DNA of 64,000 bases, from positions 5,159,872-5,223,871 of the forward strand of contig CM071570.1 of the NCBI GenBank assembly GCA_036426205.1, given 5' to 3'. The stretch's first letter is position 1. Each line of letters starts with the position of its first letter. Source of the DNA: Ascaphus truei. Taxonomy: Eukaryota; Chordata; Amphibia; Anura; Ascaphidae. Below are positions 11,950-23,814 of the stretch, piece after piece. A program made the position numbers and the translations under genes. The notes below the pieces were generated by a model. The model worked only from the letters and a program-made list of their open reading frames with translations. It did not search any database and was not told the origin of the DNA.

Positions 11950-12335
11950 CAGGGGTGCGCGAACTGGGGGGCGCGGCGCTTACAGAGGCATTTAAATGAG
12001 ATGCTGGGGGAGCGGTGAAGGCCTCTGTAAAGGTCCCTTACCTTGGCTCAGGTGGTTTCTGGTGACACGTCCCCATGGAAACGTGACGTCAGAACGCCGG
12101 AACTAAGGTAAGATGGGGGGGGGGGCGCGAGTAGTGGGGGGAGAGCTGGCAGGGGGACGCAGGGAGAAGGATTGTGCACCCCTGCTCTAGGGCCACCAAC
12201 CGTCATAACGACTGAGCCACTGATTGAGACACCTGTGCTGAAGCAGGGATATCCTGAAAACCTAACCTGTTGGTGGCAAAAACCTGACCTGTTGGTGAAC
12301 CTTGAGGACTGGAGTTGGCTGCCCCTGCCATGGTG
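11915..12335. mobile_element. palindromic hAT-like MITE (Family F), interrupted by a second hAT
   Basis: The left end GTAGCCAACTCCACTCCTC and the right arm (12185-12335: CCACTGATTGAG, AGCAGGGATATCCTGAAAAC, GGACTGGAGTTGGCTGCCCC) form one foldback element. It is split by the insertion at 11950-12184. The right arm has a small internal duplication of AACCTGACCTGTTGGTG. Confidence 0.75.
11950..12184. mobile_element. hAT non-autonomous element (Family G), nested
   Basis: Ends are CAGGGGTGCGCGAACTGGGG and TTGTGCACCCCTG. The flanking 8-mers CTCTAAGG and CTCTAGGG match in 7 of 8 positions. It sits inside the Family F MITE. The same TIR defines 58862-59133 and the copy cut by the window end at 63771. 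Confidence 0.85.
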
Positions 12336-13007
12336 ACACATTCTGTAGACTAGATTAATATTCCCATATAAATAAATGACATGCTTTGCTGTTATAAGTA
12401 GGGCAGGGAATGCAGTGAACCTCGTGCATGCTCAGCATATCATGCTTTAAAACAATGAAACATTTGTAGCGAGTACAATTGAAGACAATTCAATTCTCTG
12501 TAGGCTACACAAGACCGTTTTCATTTCCCTTGTATTTTTTATTTTTTTACAAATCCCAGGAAAAGATCAATAACAAACAAGGGAGTTCTTTTTCCTTAAA
12601 CTCAAGGAGTTATTGTACTAGCCGAAGCCACGGGGAAAGCAGAAATTACATGACCAGGAAAGTACATTATTGACATCACTGGAACACTGTGCTGATCATG
12701 TCAAAGGATCACATGATAAGCGGTAAGGTTTACAGCCATTCAAATAAAATACATATCTGAATGGCACCCTTCTCCCCAAAGAGCAGCCAGATGAGAAAAG
12801 GTTGTATGTGACATCATGTTGGCATATAAAGGCCCCTTTGTTAGAAAGGAACAGTAGGTTTTGCTGGGAACTCTGTGCAAAAGCCACTTATGTTTCCATC
12901 AGTTTCAAAACCAAACAATAGTACTAATAGGCACTTAAATAAATAGAAATATTAATTAACTCATTCCCCCTCCCCCTTGCATTTGATACTTCAATGCATA
13001 TTATATA
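12336..13007. other. no recognised gene
   Basis: AT-rich DNA with no exon, RNA gene or transposon end that I can support. Confidence 0.5.
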
Positions 13008-13339
13008 CAGGCATACCCCGGTTTAAGGACACTCACTTTAAGTACACTCGCGAGTAAGGACATATCGCTCAATAGGAAAACGGCAGCTCACGCATGCGCC
13101 TGTCATCACGTCCTGAACAGCAATACCGGCTCCCTACCTGTACCGAAGCTGTGCGCAAGCGGGGAGACTATAGTGCCTGTTACAAATGGGTTATTTACAT
13201 CGGTTATGCACGTATATGACGATTGCAGTACAGTACATGCATCAATAAGTGGGAAAAAGGTAGTGCTTCACTTTAAGTACATTTTCGCTTTACATACATG
13301 CTCCGGTCCCATTGTGTATGTTAATGCGGGGTATGCCTG
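13008..13339. mobile_element. Tigger/pogo-type MITE, copy 1
   Basis: The 5' TIR is CAGGCATACCCCGGTTTAAG and the 3' end is GCGGGGTATGCCTG, flanked on both sides by TA. The CAGGCATACC start is the hallmark of Tigger/pogo elements in the Tc1/mariner superfamily. It is highly similar, in opposite orientation, to 51340-51670. Confidence 0.88.
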
Positions 13340-13341
13340 TA

Positions 13342-14105
13342 ACTTGTTATCCTCTATTATTCGACTGCTAAAACTCTGACTCAGGCCCTCATTCTCTCTC
13401 GTCTCGATTACTATCACCTCCTGCTGTCCGGCCTTCCTGACTCTCACCTGTCTCCCCTACAATCTATCCTTAACGCTGCTGCCAGAATCACACTACTCTT
13501 TCCTAAATCTGTCTCAGCGTCTCCCCTCCTGAGATCACTCTCCTGGTTTCCTATCAAATCCTGTATCCCACACTCAATTCTCATCCTCACTGTTAAAGCT
13601 TTATACTCTTCTGCTCCTCCTTACATCTCAACCCTAATTTCTTGCTATACACCATCCCGATTCTTGTGTTCTGTTCAAGTATGTCTTCTCGCTACCCCTT
13701 TTGTGTCTAAAGCCCTCTCCCGCCTTAAACCTCTCCCTGACTGCCCCACACCTCTGGAATGCCCTTCCCTTCAATATCCAATTAGCACCCTTTATCCACC
13801 TTTAAGATTCATCTTAAAATGCCTTAATCTTAATGTACCATATGACTAGCTCCGTGGCTGATACTTTACACCTCATACATCGATCTTGATCCCTTGCAGA
13901 CGCACTTATCAGAACACCCTCCTACTGTCTCTATACTGTACGTTCTTCCAACTTACCAATTAGATTGTAAGCTCTTCGGGGCAGGGAATCCTTTTCCTAA
14001 TGTTACTTTTATGTCTGAAGCACTTATTCCCATTATGTGCTATTTGTATTATTTGTTATTTATATGATTGTCACGTGTTTACTGAATATATAAATAAAGG
14101 TATAT
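13342..14105 (+). mobile_element. L2-clade LINE, 3' part of ORF2 plus tail
   Basis: Translated fragments read LILSRLDYYHLLLSGLPD, LQSILNAAARITLLF, LLRSLSWFPIKS and YSSAPPYISTLISCYTPSR, the conserved carboxy-terminal blocks of L2-like ORF2. Frameshifts and stops are present. The 3' end has the GATTGTAAGCTCTTCGGGGC tail and AATAAAGGTATATA. It abuts the Tigger copy at its 5' side. Confidence 0.85.
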
Positions 14106-14123
14106 ATACTGTATATATAAACT

Positions 14124-14438
14124 GAAAAAAAGAAGAAAAGGTGCCGATCCTAGTGTGATAACATATAACAAGATTTAATACACCTGGGACATTTAAATTG
14201 TTTTTTTTTGAACCACACCAAACATTCAGTTTAAAATTGCGCGTTGATGAGAACAATCTCTGCCCCAACCAGCTCTCTGGGACGGTTCCCAGAGGAGCAT
14301 GTTGGGGCATGAGATTGTTCTCATACAGCGCGCAATTTAAACGGATGTTTGTGAGTGATCAATTGTAAATGTCCCAGGTGTATTAAATCTTTTCATACGT
14401 TATCACACTAGGATCGGCGCCTTTTCTTATTTTTTTCT
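14124..14438. repeat. short foldback element (about 315 bp)
   Basis: The left arm GGTGCCGATCCTAGTGTGAT pairs with the right arm ATCACACTAGGATCGGCGCC. The inner blocks AATACACCTGGGACATTTA and AAATGTCCCAGGTGTATT pair as well. A central inverted pair GAGAACAATCTCTGCCCCAA / TTGGGGCATGAGATTGTTCTC completes the hairpin. No coding sequence and no clear target duplication were found. Confidence 0.85.
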
Positions 14439-15113
14439 GCTTACAGTAGGTCAGGTGGAGGGAGGTTGTTGTGCCCAAGAAGAAGGCTGCCAGGATACAG
14501 AGATTATATAGTCAGGTTGACTTTAATAGGTCACTTTGACTGGACTTTATTGTGTGGGTTTGGACATTTTTTCTTTTATCATAATTTTTATGTATTTTTA
14601 CTTTTTTATATTGCCTGTTTATCTCACTGGATTAAGCTTCAGCTCAAGAAAAGAACACAATTTACAATAGAGAGCTAGTATTCATCTGTCTTATATGTTA
14701 TGTATTAGGATTTTTTATTTAAACATTGTTTGGTTTAATCAGATTGCATTGCACCCTAGGGCGCTGTCTCTTTAAAAGCATAAAGATATATATATATATA
14801 TAACACACACACCTTTTGTAAAGCACTGTATATACTGTGGGCTCTCCATTCATGTTAATTCACACTGATACACACACACACTCTTTCATCACTTGCTTTC
14901 AGGAACCTTTTGACACCTCCAGCCATAAAACACATCCACACCGGGGGAAGGACCAGCACAGATAACATTCCAATAGACACTGTTTATAGTATAGCTTTTG
15001 CTTGCTTCATTCATTGTAACATCACCGGAAGAAGAGATCAGTGATATCGAAAGCTCGCACAAATAAAAGCATTTCGTTAGCCACAGAACGGTATCATCTA
15101 TTATTTTTTGATT
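14439..15113. other. unclassified repeat-like DNA, no gene
   Basis: About 15010-15110 carries CGAAAGCTCGCACAAATAAA and TTCGTTAGCCACAG, words common in amphibian dispersed repeats, but the family is not assigned. AT microsatellite at about 14788-14802. Confidence 0.4.
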
Positions 15114-15247
15114 ATTGAAGCTCGGCTAACACGGTACTGTACCTCTTACATATATATATTATATAATAGATAATATATATATATAGTTATATATATATAT
15201 AGATATGTATTGTAGAGGTATCAGTACCGTGTTAGCCGAGCTTCAAT
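15114..15247. repeat. foldback with AT-rich loop
   Basis: ATTGAAGCTCGGCTAACACG (from 15114) and its reverse complement ending at 15247 form perfect 26-bp arms, extended by GTACCTCTTACA / TGTAGAGGTATC with one mismatch. The loop is nearly pure (TA)n. Confidence 0.85.
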
Positions 15248-15256
15248 GTATATATA

Positions 15257-15471
15257 CAGCTCAATCCCGTTACAACGCGAATCCGCATATAACACGATGC
15301 AAGCGTGGCTCCCAATTTTCGTATTTATGAATATTTTACAACACGATTATTGGTTTCTTAAATACTTTATTGTACAATGCATACAATTGTACAATATTTC
15401 TAACGCGATCCGCTTATAGCGCGATGTGATTCTTTGGATCCCCAGCACAGCGTTATAAGGGGGTTGAGCTG
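15257..15471. mobile_element. Tc1/mariner-type MITE with TA target sites
   Basis: CAGCTCAATCCCGTTACAAC at the left and GCGTTATAAGGGGGTTGAGCTG (positions 15450-15471) at the right form imperfect TIRs, each flanked by TA. No transposase is encoded. The TIR differs from the Tigger copies at 13008 and 51340, so it is a separate family. Confidence 0.8.
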
Positions 15472-16328
15472 TATATATAAATACATATAAATGTTGAAAG
15501 AATGCTACAGTTGTTAAAGTGTTTATGCAGAAGTGTGTTTGTGTGGGTTCAATTCCTACCTAAGACCTGGCCCCCAGAGCACAAAGGGGTTAATACAACC
15601 ACTTGAGTCTGTCTGGTGCTGAAAGATTTAAATTGCACATGATTTTTGAGAACACAGGAAATCCATTTTTTTCATAAACTTCCTGCCCATTTGCCAAAGA
15701 TCTCGGATCACCGTTTGAAGCCATATGGGAGACATTTTCAAACACAAGGTGAATTCTAAATTTTTTGCAGCTCCTGCAGTCAATATTGCTTTTCCCCACT
15801 TGCAGTCTAAATATGTAGTGCATTAGACATACATTTAATAGAAGGTAGCCCTGAGCTATGAGTGAGGCCAAGATTCCCCCTCTCTGTCCTCCTCTCTCTT
15901 CTCCAGCCTTGCAAGCTACTCAAAGTTGTAGAGTTACATTTGCTGGTGGGAGGTACTGGAAACCTTCCGGGTGGGAAAAGGGGGGGGGGGGGGGGGTATG
16001 TAGTTGAAGTTTACTTAAAGCTTAGGCAGGAGTGGGATCAGACAGTCCATGAGGCTGTGGCTTACTGGAAGTGAAGAAGCAGTTGTGCTGGTAAGTTGGT
16101 AAGGTTTTGAACATCTGTTTTATGAGACGCTTACAGTTGTGTTACCAGCCTGTCATGTCAAGGATACAATCTGGGGAGGAGGGTATGTGGAAATACTATT
16201 CTGACTGCCAGGTTACAGAGAGGCTTTAGCAAGGTGTAGCAAGAAAGGGGAAGCTAGGAAAGCAGATATTGAAAAGAGTCTATTCTCCTTAATGTTTTAC
16301 TACCAAGATAGGGTGGGGTTCAAACACA
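15472..16328. other. no gene; G-run
   Basis: The only clear structure is a run of G at about 15979-15996. Nothing else is supported. Confidence 0.5.
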
Positions 16329-16670
16329 CAGATGCAGCGGCCATTAGACCTGTGGTAGACTTGGTTTTTAAACACCTGCAAATTGACACAGTAGCACAGT
16401 ATGTACATACAGTACAGTACTGTACAGTACTATACACATTCCAATTCATTCATTTCTGCCACCTGGCGGATACGCGAAGAATTGCACCCAAAGAAATAAG
16501 AATCCAGGTAATTCAAAGAAATCAACAGCGATAAACATAGGTGTGATTGGTGTGATTGGCGGCATTCATGGCAGCGTTCACAGAAGAATAACGAGTGAAT
16601 GCCACGTGGAATACAGCAGAGTTCACAATAACGGCTCCGTGAAATGTTCGAATAACGGCCGCTGCATCTG
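16329..16670. mobile_element. TIR element (Family H), copy 1
   Basis: It starts CAGATGCAGCGGCCATTA and ends AACGGCCGCTGCATCTG. The right part (CGTGGAATACAGCAGAGTTC, ACGGCTCCGTGAAATGTTCG) is nearly identical to the right part of 20891-21365. The left flank for that second copy ends in TA, hinting at a Tc1/mariner-type target site. It includes a short CAGTA/TACTG palindrome near 16400-16435. Confidence 0.75.
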
Positions 16671-19079
16671 TGGGAACAATGGCGGGATGGCATGGTGGCT
16701 CTATGACGAGCTGTTACGGAAAAAGATGATCGTACATAAGCAATTGTCGTGGGACACGAAAGACATGGACTTGTGACTCGTGCTGATCATGACACAAGTC
16801 CTGACTCAAGCCCTTGGAAGAAATGGTTGGCGGTGAGTCTTCCCATGGGCCATCGGCTAGTAGCAAGAACAGTTATTACTGAGTCTTTAGTGAGGTTCGA
16901 TGTAATTTTAGTGGGCGAGGGTTCAGTCATCAGAGCTTGTTGTGTGATGGCTCCAATTCAGCAGCTAAATTATTCTGTAGGGGCAGTTCAGCAAGCTGAA
17001 GAGTCTAGAAATTTGTAGTCGGTCAGGGTGCATGGGGAAGTTGCTATGATGAGGCGCCATAAAGAAGTTCCTTTAGGTAATAAACACACTGATACCCAGC
17101 AAGCTCTAAAAAAAAAAAAAAAAAAAAAAAAAATTTTGACCATAATATATAATATATATATATATCTTAGATATATTATATAGTATTATCTGTCTATAGT
17201 GTCAATTGGAGTGCTACTGGGCGTGGCTAAATGTATATAACAAAAAACAAAGAAGCCCAAAGCTACATTAAATATGACAAAAATATACAGTAGGGTGGCA
17301 GGTCAATTTCCATCCCCGCCGTTGCCTGATCTTATGGTGTCACCCTTGAGCATTGTTCCAAAAGAGAAGGGGAAATTGCAGCTTATTAAACATTTGTCCT
17401 ATCCAGAAACATCATGTAGTAATGACGACCGTATCTATAGTCAGTTTGTTCAGTGAGCCATACGTTCTCTGATCTGGTGGGCATGTTGGTAGGGCTTTTC
17501 AACCGGCATGCTTTACTGTGCGTTGTGATTTGGCAGATCGGGGGGGGGGGGGGGGGGTGTGCTTTGTTTAGTTCGGGTTGTTCATTTATGTGTAAGGTTG
17601 TTAAATAGTGGCTGTTTTTGGTTAGTTGTGTGGTAACGTTGCAAGACAGGGCTCTGTGATGTCTAGTTGTGACATTTATTGGCGAGTGGGCAGGGCTCAC
17701 TTGGCGGCAGGCACCCGGGGCTCATCCTCGTAGCTGATGATGATTCAGCTGAGCGGACAGGGCTGTGTGGCTCCGGGTTTGGTGGTTGCAGGCAACGGTT
17801 GAACACCCTTGGCCTTACTGGTCGGTGCAGCACTCTGGCAGGAGTTTTACTAGTTAACTGTATGTTGGTATTTAAAAGCAGTGGCCGTTTGAACCTCCAG
17901 ACCTTACTGTGTGTGTGTGTTTTATTTAAGAGTATGATTGTTCAGGGTATGGGGGTGAACTACTTTGCTGGCTCTAAGGTCAGTTTACTTGCTTCAGAAG
18001 GGTGACAGTTTTGCCTACTAACACTTTTCATGTCGGACGGGCCACGCCAGCAGAGTGCTACAGCCCCTCTATGACATTGCAATCACATGATGGCGGTGTC
18101 ACTGATGACGATGAGGATTGAGTCCTCTTCTGTTCTGCAGACAGTTTGCGTTCATGTTCTGCGCTCCTTTGGAGCACTGATCTCCCCTAGACATTGAACA
18201 AAATCTCATATATTGTAGCTACTACGTCTTTGGCCCATGCAGTGCTAGACTCCATGATACGGTAGCTGCATCAAGGGAGCACTAAAAGGGTTTAAGCAAC
18301 AATGATGGAGTGGCTTCCTACAGACCCCAGTGACATTGGAGATAAACATCCATTTGTTTCCCCTAGAGGGGAAGACTCGGTAGCAGTTCCGGTAACTGAA
18401 AGCTGAAATGAATGTGATTTCAAACAAATGCAAGTTCTAAACAAAACCAAAAAAGAAGAGGGGTAAGATAGAAAATTGTGTAGGCTGAACGGATCCTTTA
18501 GGAAACCTACCATGTTGCTTGTGAGGGCATAGATCAGGGCTCCAAACTAGGTTGCACTAGATCACCATGCTGCTGTGGTGCACTTAATCCCATCATCTTC
18601 AACCTCAAAGCTGAATTGCCACATGAATCTGGTATACTGGTCTCTGTTTTGTCAGTGCAAAGGAATGTAGGGAGTTGTGGAAAGAGAGACACGCAGTCTC
18701 CTTAATACAAGTTGGAATGTTTGTGATCGAAACTGCCTTAATGATACTAGATGGAGTCTGTCAGTCACGTCTGGCATTTCCATTCACAACAGTCATCCAA
18801 AAGAAGGCACCATTGCTTTTCTATTGGCCTTCAGGAGTGAGGCTTACCTGGCAGCCATTTTAATTTCCCAAAAGGAAATAAAAATTAAAGGGACAGAGAC
18901 CCTCTTAAAATATATACATATTAATCATAGATCAGTATTATCTTGCTGGACCACAGTTAAACAGGTCTATTCAATACATGTTTTAGTCTACGCTATTTCT
19001 GTCCTCAGTTGCCCGCAACTATAGGCTAAATTCAGCATACATTGAGTTTGCTATTACCTAACATTAGCACCATCTAAAA
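16671..19079. other. no recognised gene; A-run, AT palindrome and G-run
   Basis: Simple sequences: poly(A) at about 17108-17133, an AT-rich palindrome at about 17143-17183 and a G-run at about 17540-17557. No transposon ends or exons are supported. Confidence 0.45.
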
Positions 19080-19276
19080 CAGGGGTGGGCAAGTCCAGTC
19101 CTCAAAGGCCACCAACAGGTCAGGTTTTCAGGATATCCTTGCTTCAGCACTGGTGGCTCAATCAGTCCATGCTTCAGCTCAGGTGGCTCAATCAGTGAGC
19201 CACCTGTGCTGAAGCAGGGATATCCTGAAAACCTGACCTGTTGGTGGCCCTTGAGGAGTGGACTTGCCCACCCCTT
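19080..19276. mobile_element. palindromic hAT-like MITE (Family F)
   Basis: CAGGGGTGGGCAAGTCCAGT at the left mirrors GGACTTGCCCACCCCTT at the right. Arms contain GGTCAGGTTTTCAGGATATC and its complement, so almost the entire element folds back. Flanks ATCTAAAA and CTCTAGAA match in 6 of 8. Confidence 0.85.
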
Positions 19277-19835
19277 CTCTAGAAGGTACAGTTCTCACAG
19301 AACATGACATTCACTTGAACACAAATTAACAACCTTGTTATTTCCATTCTTTGGAACTCAAAACAGGCCTGAAGCCTTTGAGTAGAGTTCACATGCCAAT
19401 GTCGGCTGCTTGTTCCCACCTGCTCTACGAAGCACGGGGCTGACTGCTGCCTCAGTCTGTTATCTTTATCCCACGTATCTGTGAGAAGTCCGGTGGTGTC
19501 ACCACTCGGGTTCCGGAGCTTGGCAGCCTCCTCCCTTTCAGCTTTGTACTCATTTGGTGGAAATAAAACAGCATTTTAAAACCAATTCGCAAGGGGGTAG
19601 GAAAGATATCCACTGTCTATGGTGGTGAAGAAATCTCTACAAAACAAGCACGCAGGGGGAATAGTCATATAATGGCATTGTACGCCATGCATATGCGCCA
19701 GAGTCCCGAGCATTGCTGCGATCAGATTTTCACCCACTAGTTACTGGGACACTTAATCACATTTCTAAGATTGAATTCTTAATATTCTAAATAAACAATA
19801 AGTGCATCACCAAAGTTAGGGCAATTTCCATAGAA
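19277..19835. other. no recognised gene
   Basis: Unclassified. Its last 14 bp (CAATTTCCATAGAA, 19822-19835) are repeated exactly at 20815-20828. Confidence 0.5.
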
Positions 19836-20814
19836 ACAAGTAGTACAGGATATTCAGCGCTCGTGCTACAGATGATTTGATAAAGGAAAATCCCCTTGCT
19901 GCAGGTGTGTGGAGCATCTCCCTAAACAGCTCCCAGGTCAAGGTGATCCCCCCTAAAAAGGGGGGAGACACCCTGAAAAACAAGACGAAAAAAGTGCACA
20001 CAATGCGCACCAGGGATTAAGAATATGTAATTTATTAGTAAAAATAATAATAATAATACTGAGGGGATCCAACCCCACCTCAGTAACAGAAGTTACACAG
20101 CTAGGTTCAGTGACAATACACATGAACCCTCAGATACATATAATGTTGCTACATCCCTAAACAGTATAACACATAAAATACAATTAAAATCAAAAGTAAT
20201 CAGTTGGTACAAAACAATAATCCAAAGTAGTTTGAAGTGAAACCACCATAGAGGACTATCTAAAGCTGACAGGGGGGAGACGGAAACTCACACTGAAGCA
20301 GAAATGCGGGTCCACGGTGACCGTATGAAGATCCGGATCACGGCACCGCAGAGATGGAAACACCGCATGTGCTTCTTGCAGGCGCCGTCTCAGCCCATCA
20401 GCAAACACGCGCAGGATGACCTGTCGTGACCTCTACGCGTTTCGCACTAGTAGTGCCGTGATGCGGATCTTCATACGGTCACCGTGGACCAGCATTTCTG
20501 TTCAGTGTGAGTTTCCGTCTCCCCCCTGTCAGCTTTAGATAGTCCTCTATGGTGGTTTCACTTCAAACTACTTTGGATTATTGTTTTGTACCAACTGATT
20601 ACTTTTGCTTTTAATTGTATTTTATGTGTTATACTGTTTAGGGATGTAGCAACATTATATGTATCTGAGGGTTCATGTGTATTGTCACTGAACCTAGCTG
20701 TGTAACTTCTGTTACTGAGGTGGGATTGGATCCCCTCAGTATTATTATTATTATTTTTACTAATAAATGACATATTCTTAATCCGTGGTGTGCATTGTGT
20801 GCACTTTTTTCTTC
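19836..20814. mobile_element. long foldback element flanked by a 14-bp direct repeat
   Basis: Arms of roughly 350 bp (about 19988-20340 and 20455-20811) are near-perfect reverse complements. For example, GTGCACACAATGCGCACCAG pairs with the right end, TACTGAGGGGATCC pairs with GGATCCCCTCAGTA, and CGGTGACCGTATGAAGATCC pairs at the hairpin base. The 115-bp loop contains CTACGCGTTTCGC (20433-20445). A 150-bp single-arm extension lies on the left. CAATTTCCATAGAA occurs immediately outside both ends. Confidence 0.85.
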
Positions 20815-20890
20815 CAATTTCCATAGAAGGTTAATTGCTAATGTCTCTCAGTTACAAAACTGGGGAGAAAAAAAAAACCCCAGCACCCTA

Positions 20891-21365
20891 CAGATGCAGC
20901 GGCCGTTATCCGAACATTTCACGCTTTGTATTCCTGGGCATACCCAGGTCGTGCCGCACGATTTCTTCAAAGTTTCCCGTGTTAAGACGCGTGTTTACTA
21001 GTGTTTTTATCGGGTGTTTTAGCGTTGTCTGCAATACCGTTGAGAAACTCAAGTGGGCGATCGCAAGTTGTCTTAAAATCTAAAAATCTAAGTGCAATTC
21101 AACCTGTCTTTTGTTGCCGTACATTTCTGCCAGTGTGTGTAATTGTAATTTGAAGGTTAACATTTCGAGTTTGTACTGTATACTGTACATGGCACAGAAG
21201 TCCTTTCTGAGGTTCCTTGGCCATACACAAATCCTCTTAACTGTAGAAGATAAAAAAAATATGAGCGCACACAACGAAAAGTGTAACCCGTGAGTGCCGC
21301 GTGGAATACAGCAGAGTTCACGAAAACGGCTCCGTGAAATGTTCGGGTAACGGCCGCTGCATCTG
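20891..21365. mobile_element. TIR element (Family H), copy 2
   Basis: It starts CAGATGCAGCGGCCGTTATC after TA and ends GGTAACGGCCGCTGCATCTG. The 3' part shares GTGGAATACAGCAGAGTTCA and GGCTCCGTGAAATGTTCG with copy 1. It is longer than copy 1 (475 vs 342 bp). No transposase ORF. Confidence 0.75.
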
Positions 21366-22189
21366 CATTTATCAAAGAAAAAGAATCCGGTGGGAGGTTT
21401 TCTCATACGATTCTTTGCCACTGGCTTCCCCCCCCCCCCCTGTTTGGAAGCCAGGAAACCTGGTTTCTTTGGGGTCCCATTATGTGTAGGTCCCAGAGAC
21501 AGGGTAAGGGCTCTGGCAGCGTTGCAGGCAGCCCTTGATAGGTACGAGTGCAGAAAAGACCCAGAGAGTCACACTGATGCAGAGTGGTCCGGACACAGGG
21601 TAGCCGAGTTATGTAATGCCAGGGTAAGAATGCTGGCAGTAAGCCCTCAGTCCTTGAAGCTATGAATTCCTGTCCATCTCAGTGGACATTGTGCAGCATG
21701 TTTGTCTTTCTCACTAGATTTGTTGGATCATATTCAGGAGTTCAAAATATGTAGGCAAAATTCATGCAGAGTTTGGGACATTTGCTGCGCTGGAAGCTTT
21801 ACAGATATGGAGCACCTATAGTTCCTGGAGCCGTGCTATACTGTACCAAGAAAAATACCGTGGCAAAGAAATCTCCAGTCGTGGCCTATACTGTCATAAA
21901 GATTCAGCGGCTGCAATTCCATGATCAGAGTCTTGCTTTATCTATGTGTTTTCAGAGCAAATCTCCTTCCTGTAATGTGACTAGTCCTTCATAGCAGAAG
22001 CAAAGTCTAAGGCACGGAGCAGCGGGCGGCTTATTAGGAATCGAGCTGGTCAAAAACACAAAGGGCGCTCTGCAAAACTGCACCAACAAAACGTCTACAA
22101 GAATATTCAGAATAAACCAGTGTGTTGAAAGCAAGATCATTTGTTTCCTTGGAAAGCCCGTAATATTTCTGAGTTTTGCATTTGGAAGG
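21366..22189. other. no recognised gene
   Basis: Mixed sequence with a C-run near 21430. Short chance ORFs only. Confidence 0.45.
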
Positions 22190-22299
22190 TTGATACATAC
22201 AGTGACCCTACACTATCCGGACCTTGAACACCTGGTAATGAAGAGATTAACATTGGAATATTACAAAAAATACCACAATACAACCTTGATTTTTTTTTT

Positions 22300-22445
22300 T
22301 ATCCCTTTTTTCCTTATCTGTATTTACTCTCTGTCTAATGCCAACTACGTCTTCATGTGTGTGTTATCTTTCGTCTTCATTGTACCCCGCTGGGGAATAC
22401 AGTATGTTGGCACGTCACAAATGATAATAATTATTATTATTAATG
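22300..22445 (+). mobile_element. LINE (CR1/L2-type) 3' tail fragment
   Basis: GTACCCCGCTGGGGAATACA, then TATGTTGGCACG and an (ATA/ATT)n end, matches the GCGCTGCGGAATATGTTGGC-type 3' end common to amphibian LINEs. Confidence 0.55.
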
Positions 22446-22917
22446 TGTAACTTCTGTGACCTCCTATGTATTAGCTTTACCACCTCTAAATTTCTCTACT
22501 CTTCATTCATCACACAGTTACCTCTTATTTCTGCCTCCTTTCTTGCTCTATTAATTGTGTGGGGATATTCACTTAATGGCCACAGCCAATCAGCAATAAT
22601 TTATAGTGGCTTGAATGACCATTAATGACCATTAACAACTGCTTTTCACTCATTGTAACTATGTATTTGTTTCCTTCTCTCCTTGCTGTTTCTCTGTTTC
22701 CTTCTCTCCTTGCTGTTTCTCTGTTTCCTCCTCCTACTGACCTTGCTGTCTGTCCTCCCCTCTCTTTGCACTCCTTCTTGCCCAATGTGCAAACTGCTCT
22801 TCATTCCCTCCTTCTCATCCCTGTCTCTCCCTCTCCTTTTTTCTGTATCTCCTCCGCCCTCCATCATGCCCTGCTCCTCTTTGCACTCCCTGCTTTACTG
22901 TGTCTTCTCTCTGTGCA
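22446..22917. other. pyrimidine-rich stretch, no gene
   Basis: About 22640-22915 is strongly pyrimidine-rich and contains a 27-bp tandem (TCCTTGCTGTTTCTCTGTTT) in two to three copies near 22670-22735. Confidence 0.55.
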
Positions 22918-23814
22918 TGTGACGGTGAGGGGGTAACCAGGCTCTTAATAAAGGTTAAGCCCATTTTTGGTTGCCCCTGATCCGAGTACAAGGGTTCAAG
23001 ATAGCAGCTCTTGAGCCCAGTAATGCTTATGTATAACCTGTACTTTGCGTTAATAAAGAATTTTTGTGTTTTTCTCTTTCCAGGCATGCCATCGAGCAGG
23101 TATTGCTAGGGGATGAGTTTCAAGGGGGGGGGGGGGGGGAGGTGTTGCAGAGGAGTTGATGTCAGAATGTGCCTAGGTAGTTGGGGTCCGGAGTTGTCGG
23201 TTCCCCAAAAATGTACACGGGAATCATGCCTGATTCTCGGATACATGTAGGCACATTGTCCCGGCAATATCTCCCCTTGAAACCGCTTGCGCGACTCACT
23301 GCTAGGGTTCCCAGTTTCAGCATAGCCCAGAAAGGTAAATGGGGCAAAGGGTTGAAAAGTGTCCCTGTTGCTAACGGGGTCCCTAGGTTAAGGGGGATAC
23401 CCCATTTAATGCCCAAGTAGCCCAGAACCTGTATTGGGTTCATAAGGTTGTGAGGGGACCTCAGAGTCCAGTCTAAATCCCATAGATAGTGTGTGGGGAA
23501 TAAGGGCAGGTAGAAATAAAAGTGCATCTTTCTATTCTATTCCCCATACCCAGATTTCTGTTCCAGGGAATCGGTGGTAGCTGACGGTGAAGGGAGCAGA
23601 GGCGTGTGGAACTTCACGCCGATTTGGGAACCAGGAGATTCCAGGCTAAGTCCCTGTCAGGGTAAAACTCTTATTTAGAGTTCCCTGAACCTAGAACAGT
23701 CTTTTTTTCGAACCCCAGACCCCCAGTAAGTGTGCTTTTCGTCTGTATTTTGTGTTTCACTGTGTGGCCTGTGGTTAATCGATCTCCATCTTGGCATTGG
23801 TGCATCTTCTGTCA
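22918..23814 (+). mobile_element. diverged solo LTR, same family as 5914-7089
   Basis: It starts TGTGACGGTGAGGGGG and shares colinear blocks with the other copy (GGTTGCCCCTG, AGCTCTTGAGCCCAGTA, CTTTCCAGGCATGC, TGTCAGAATGTGC, GGTTCCCC, CCCCAGTAAGTGTG, GTCTGTATTTTGTGTTTCA). It contains a G-run near 23126. The right edge is approximate, as the end has drifted and no target duplication is visible. Confidence 0.5.
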
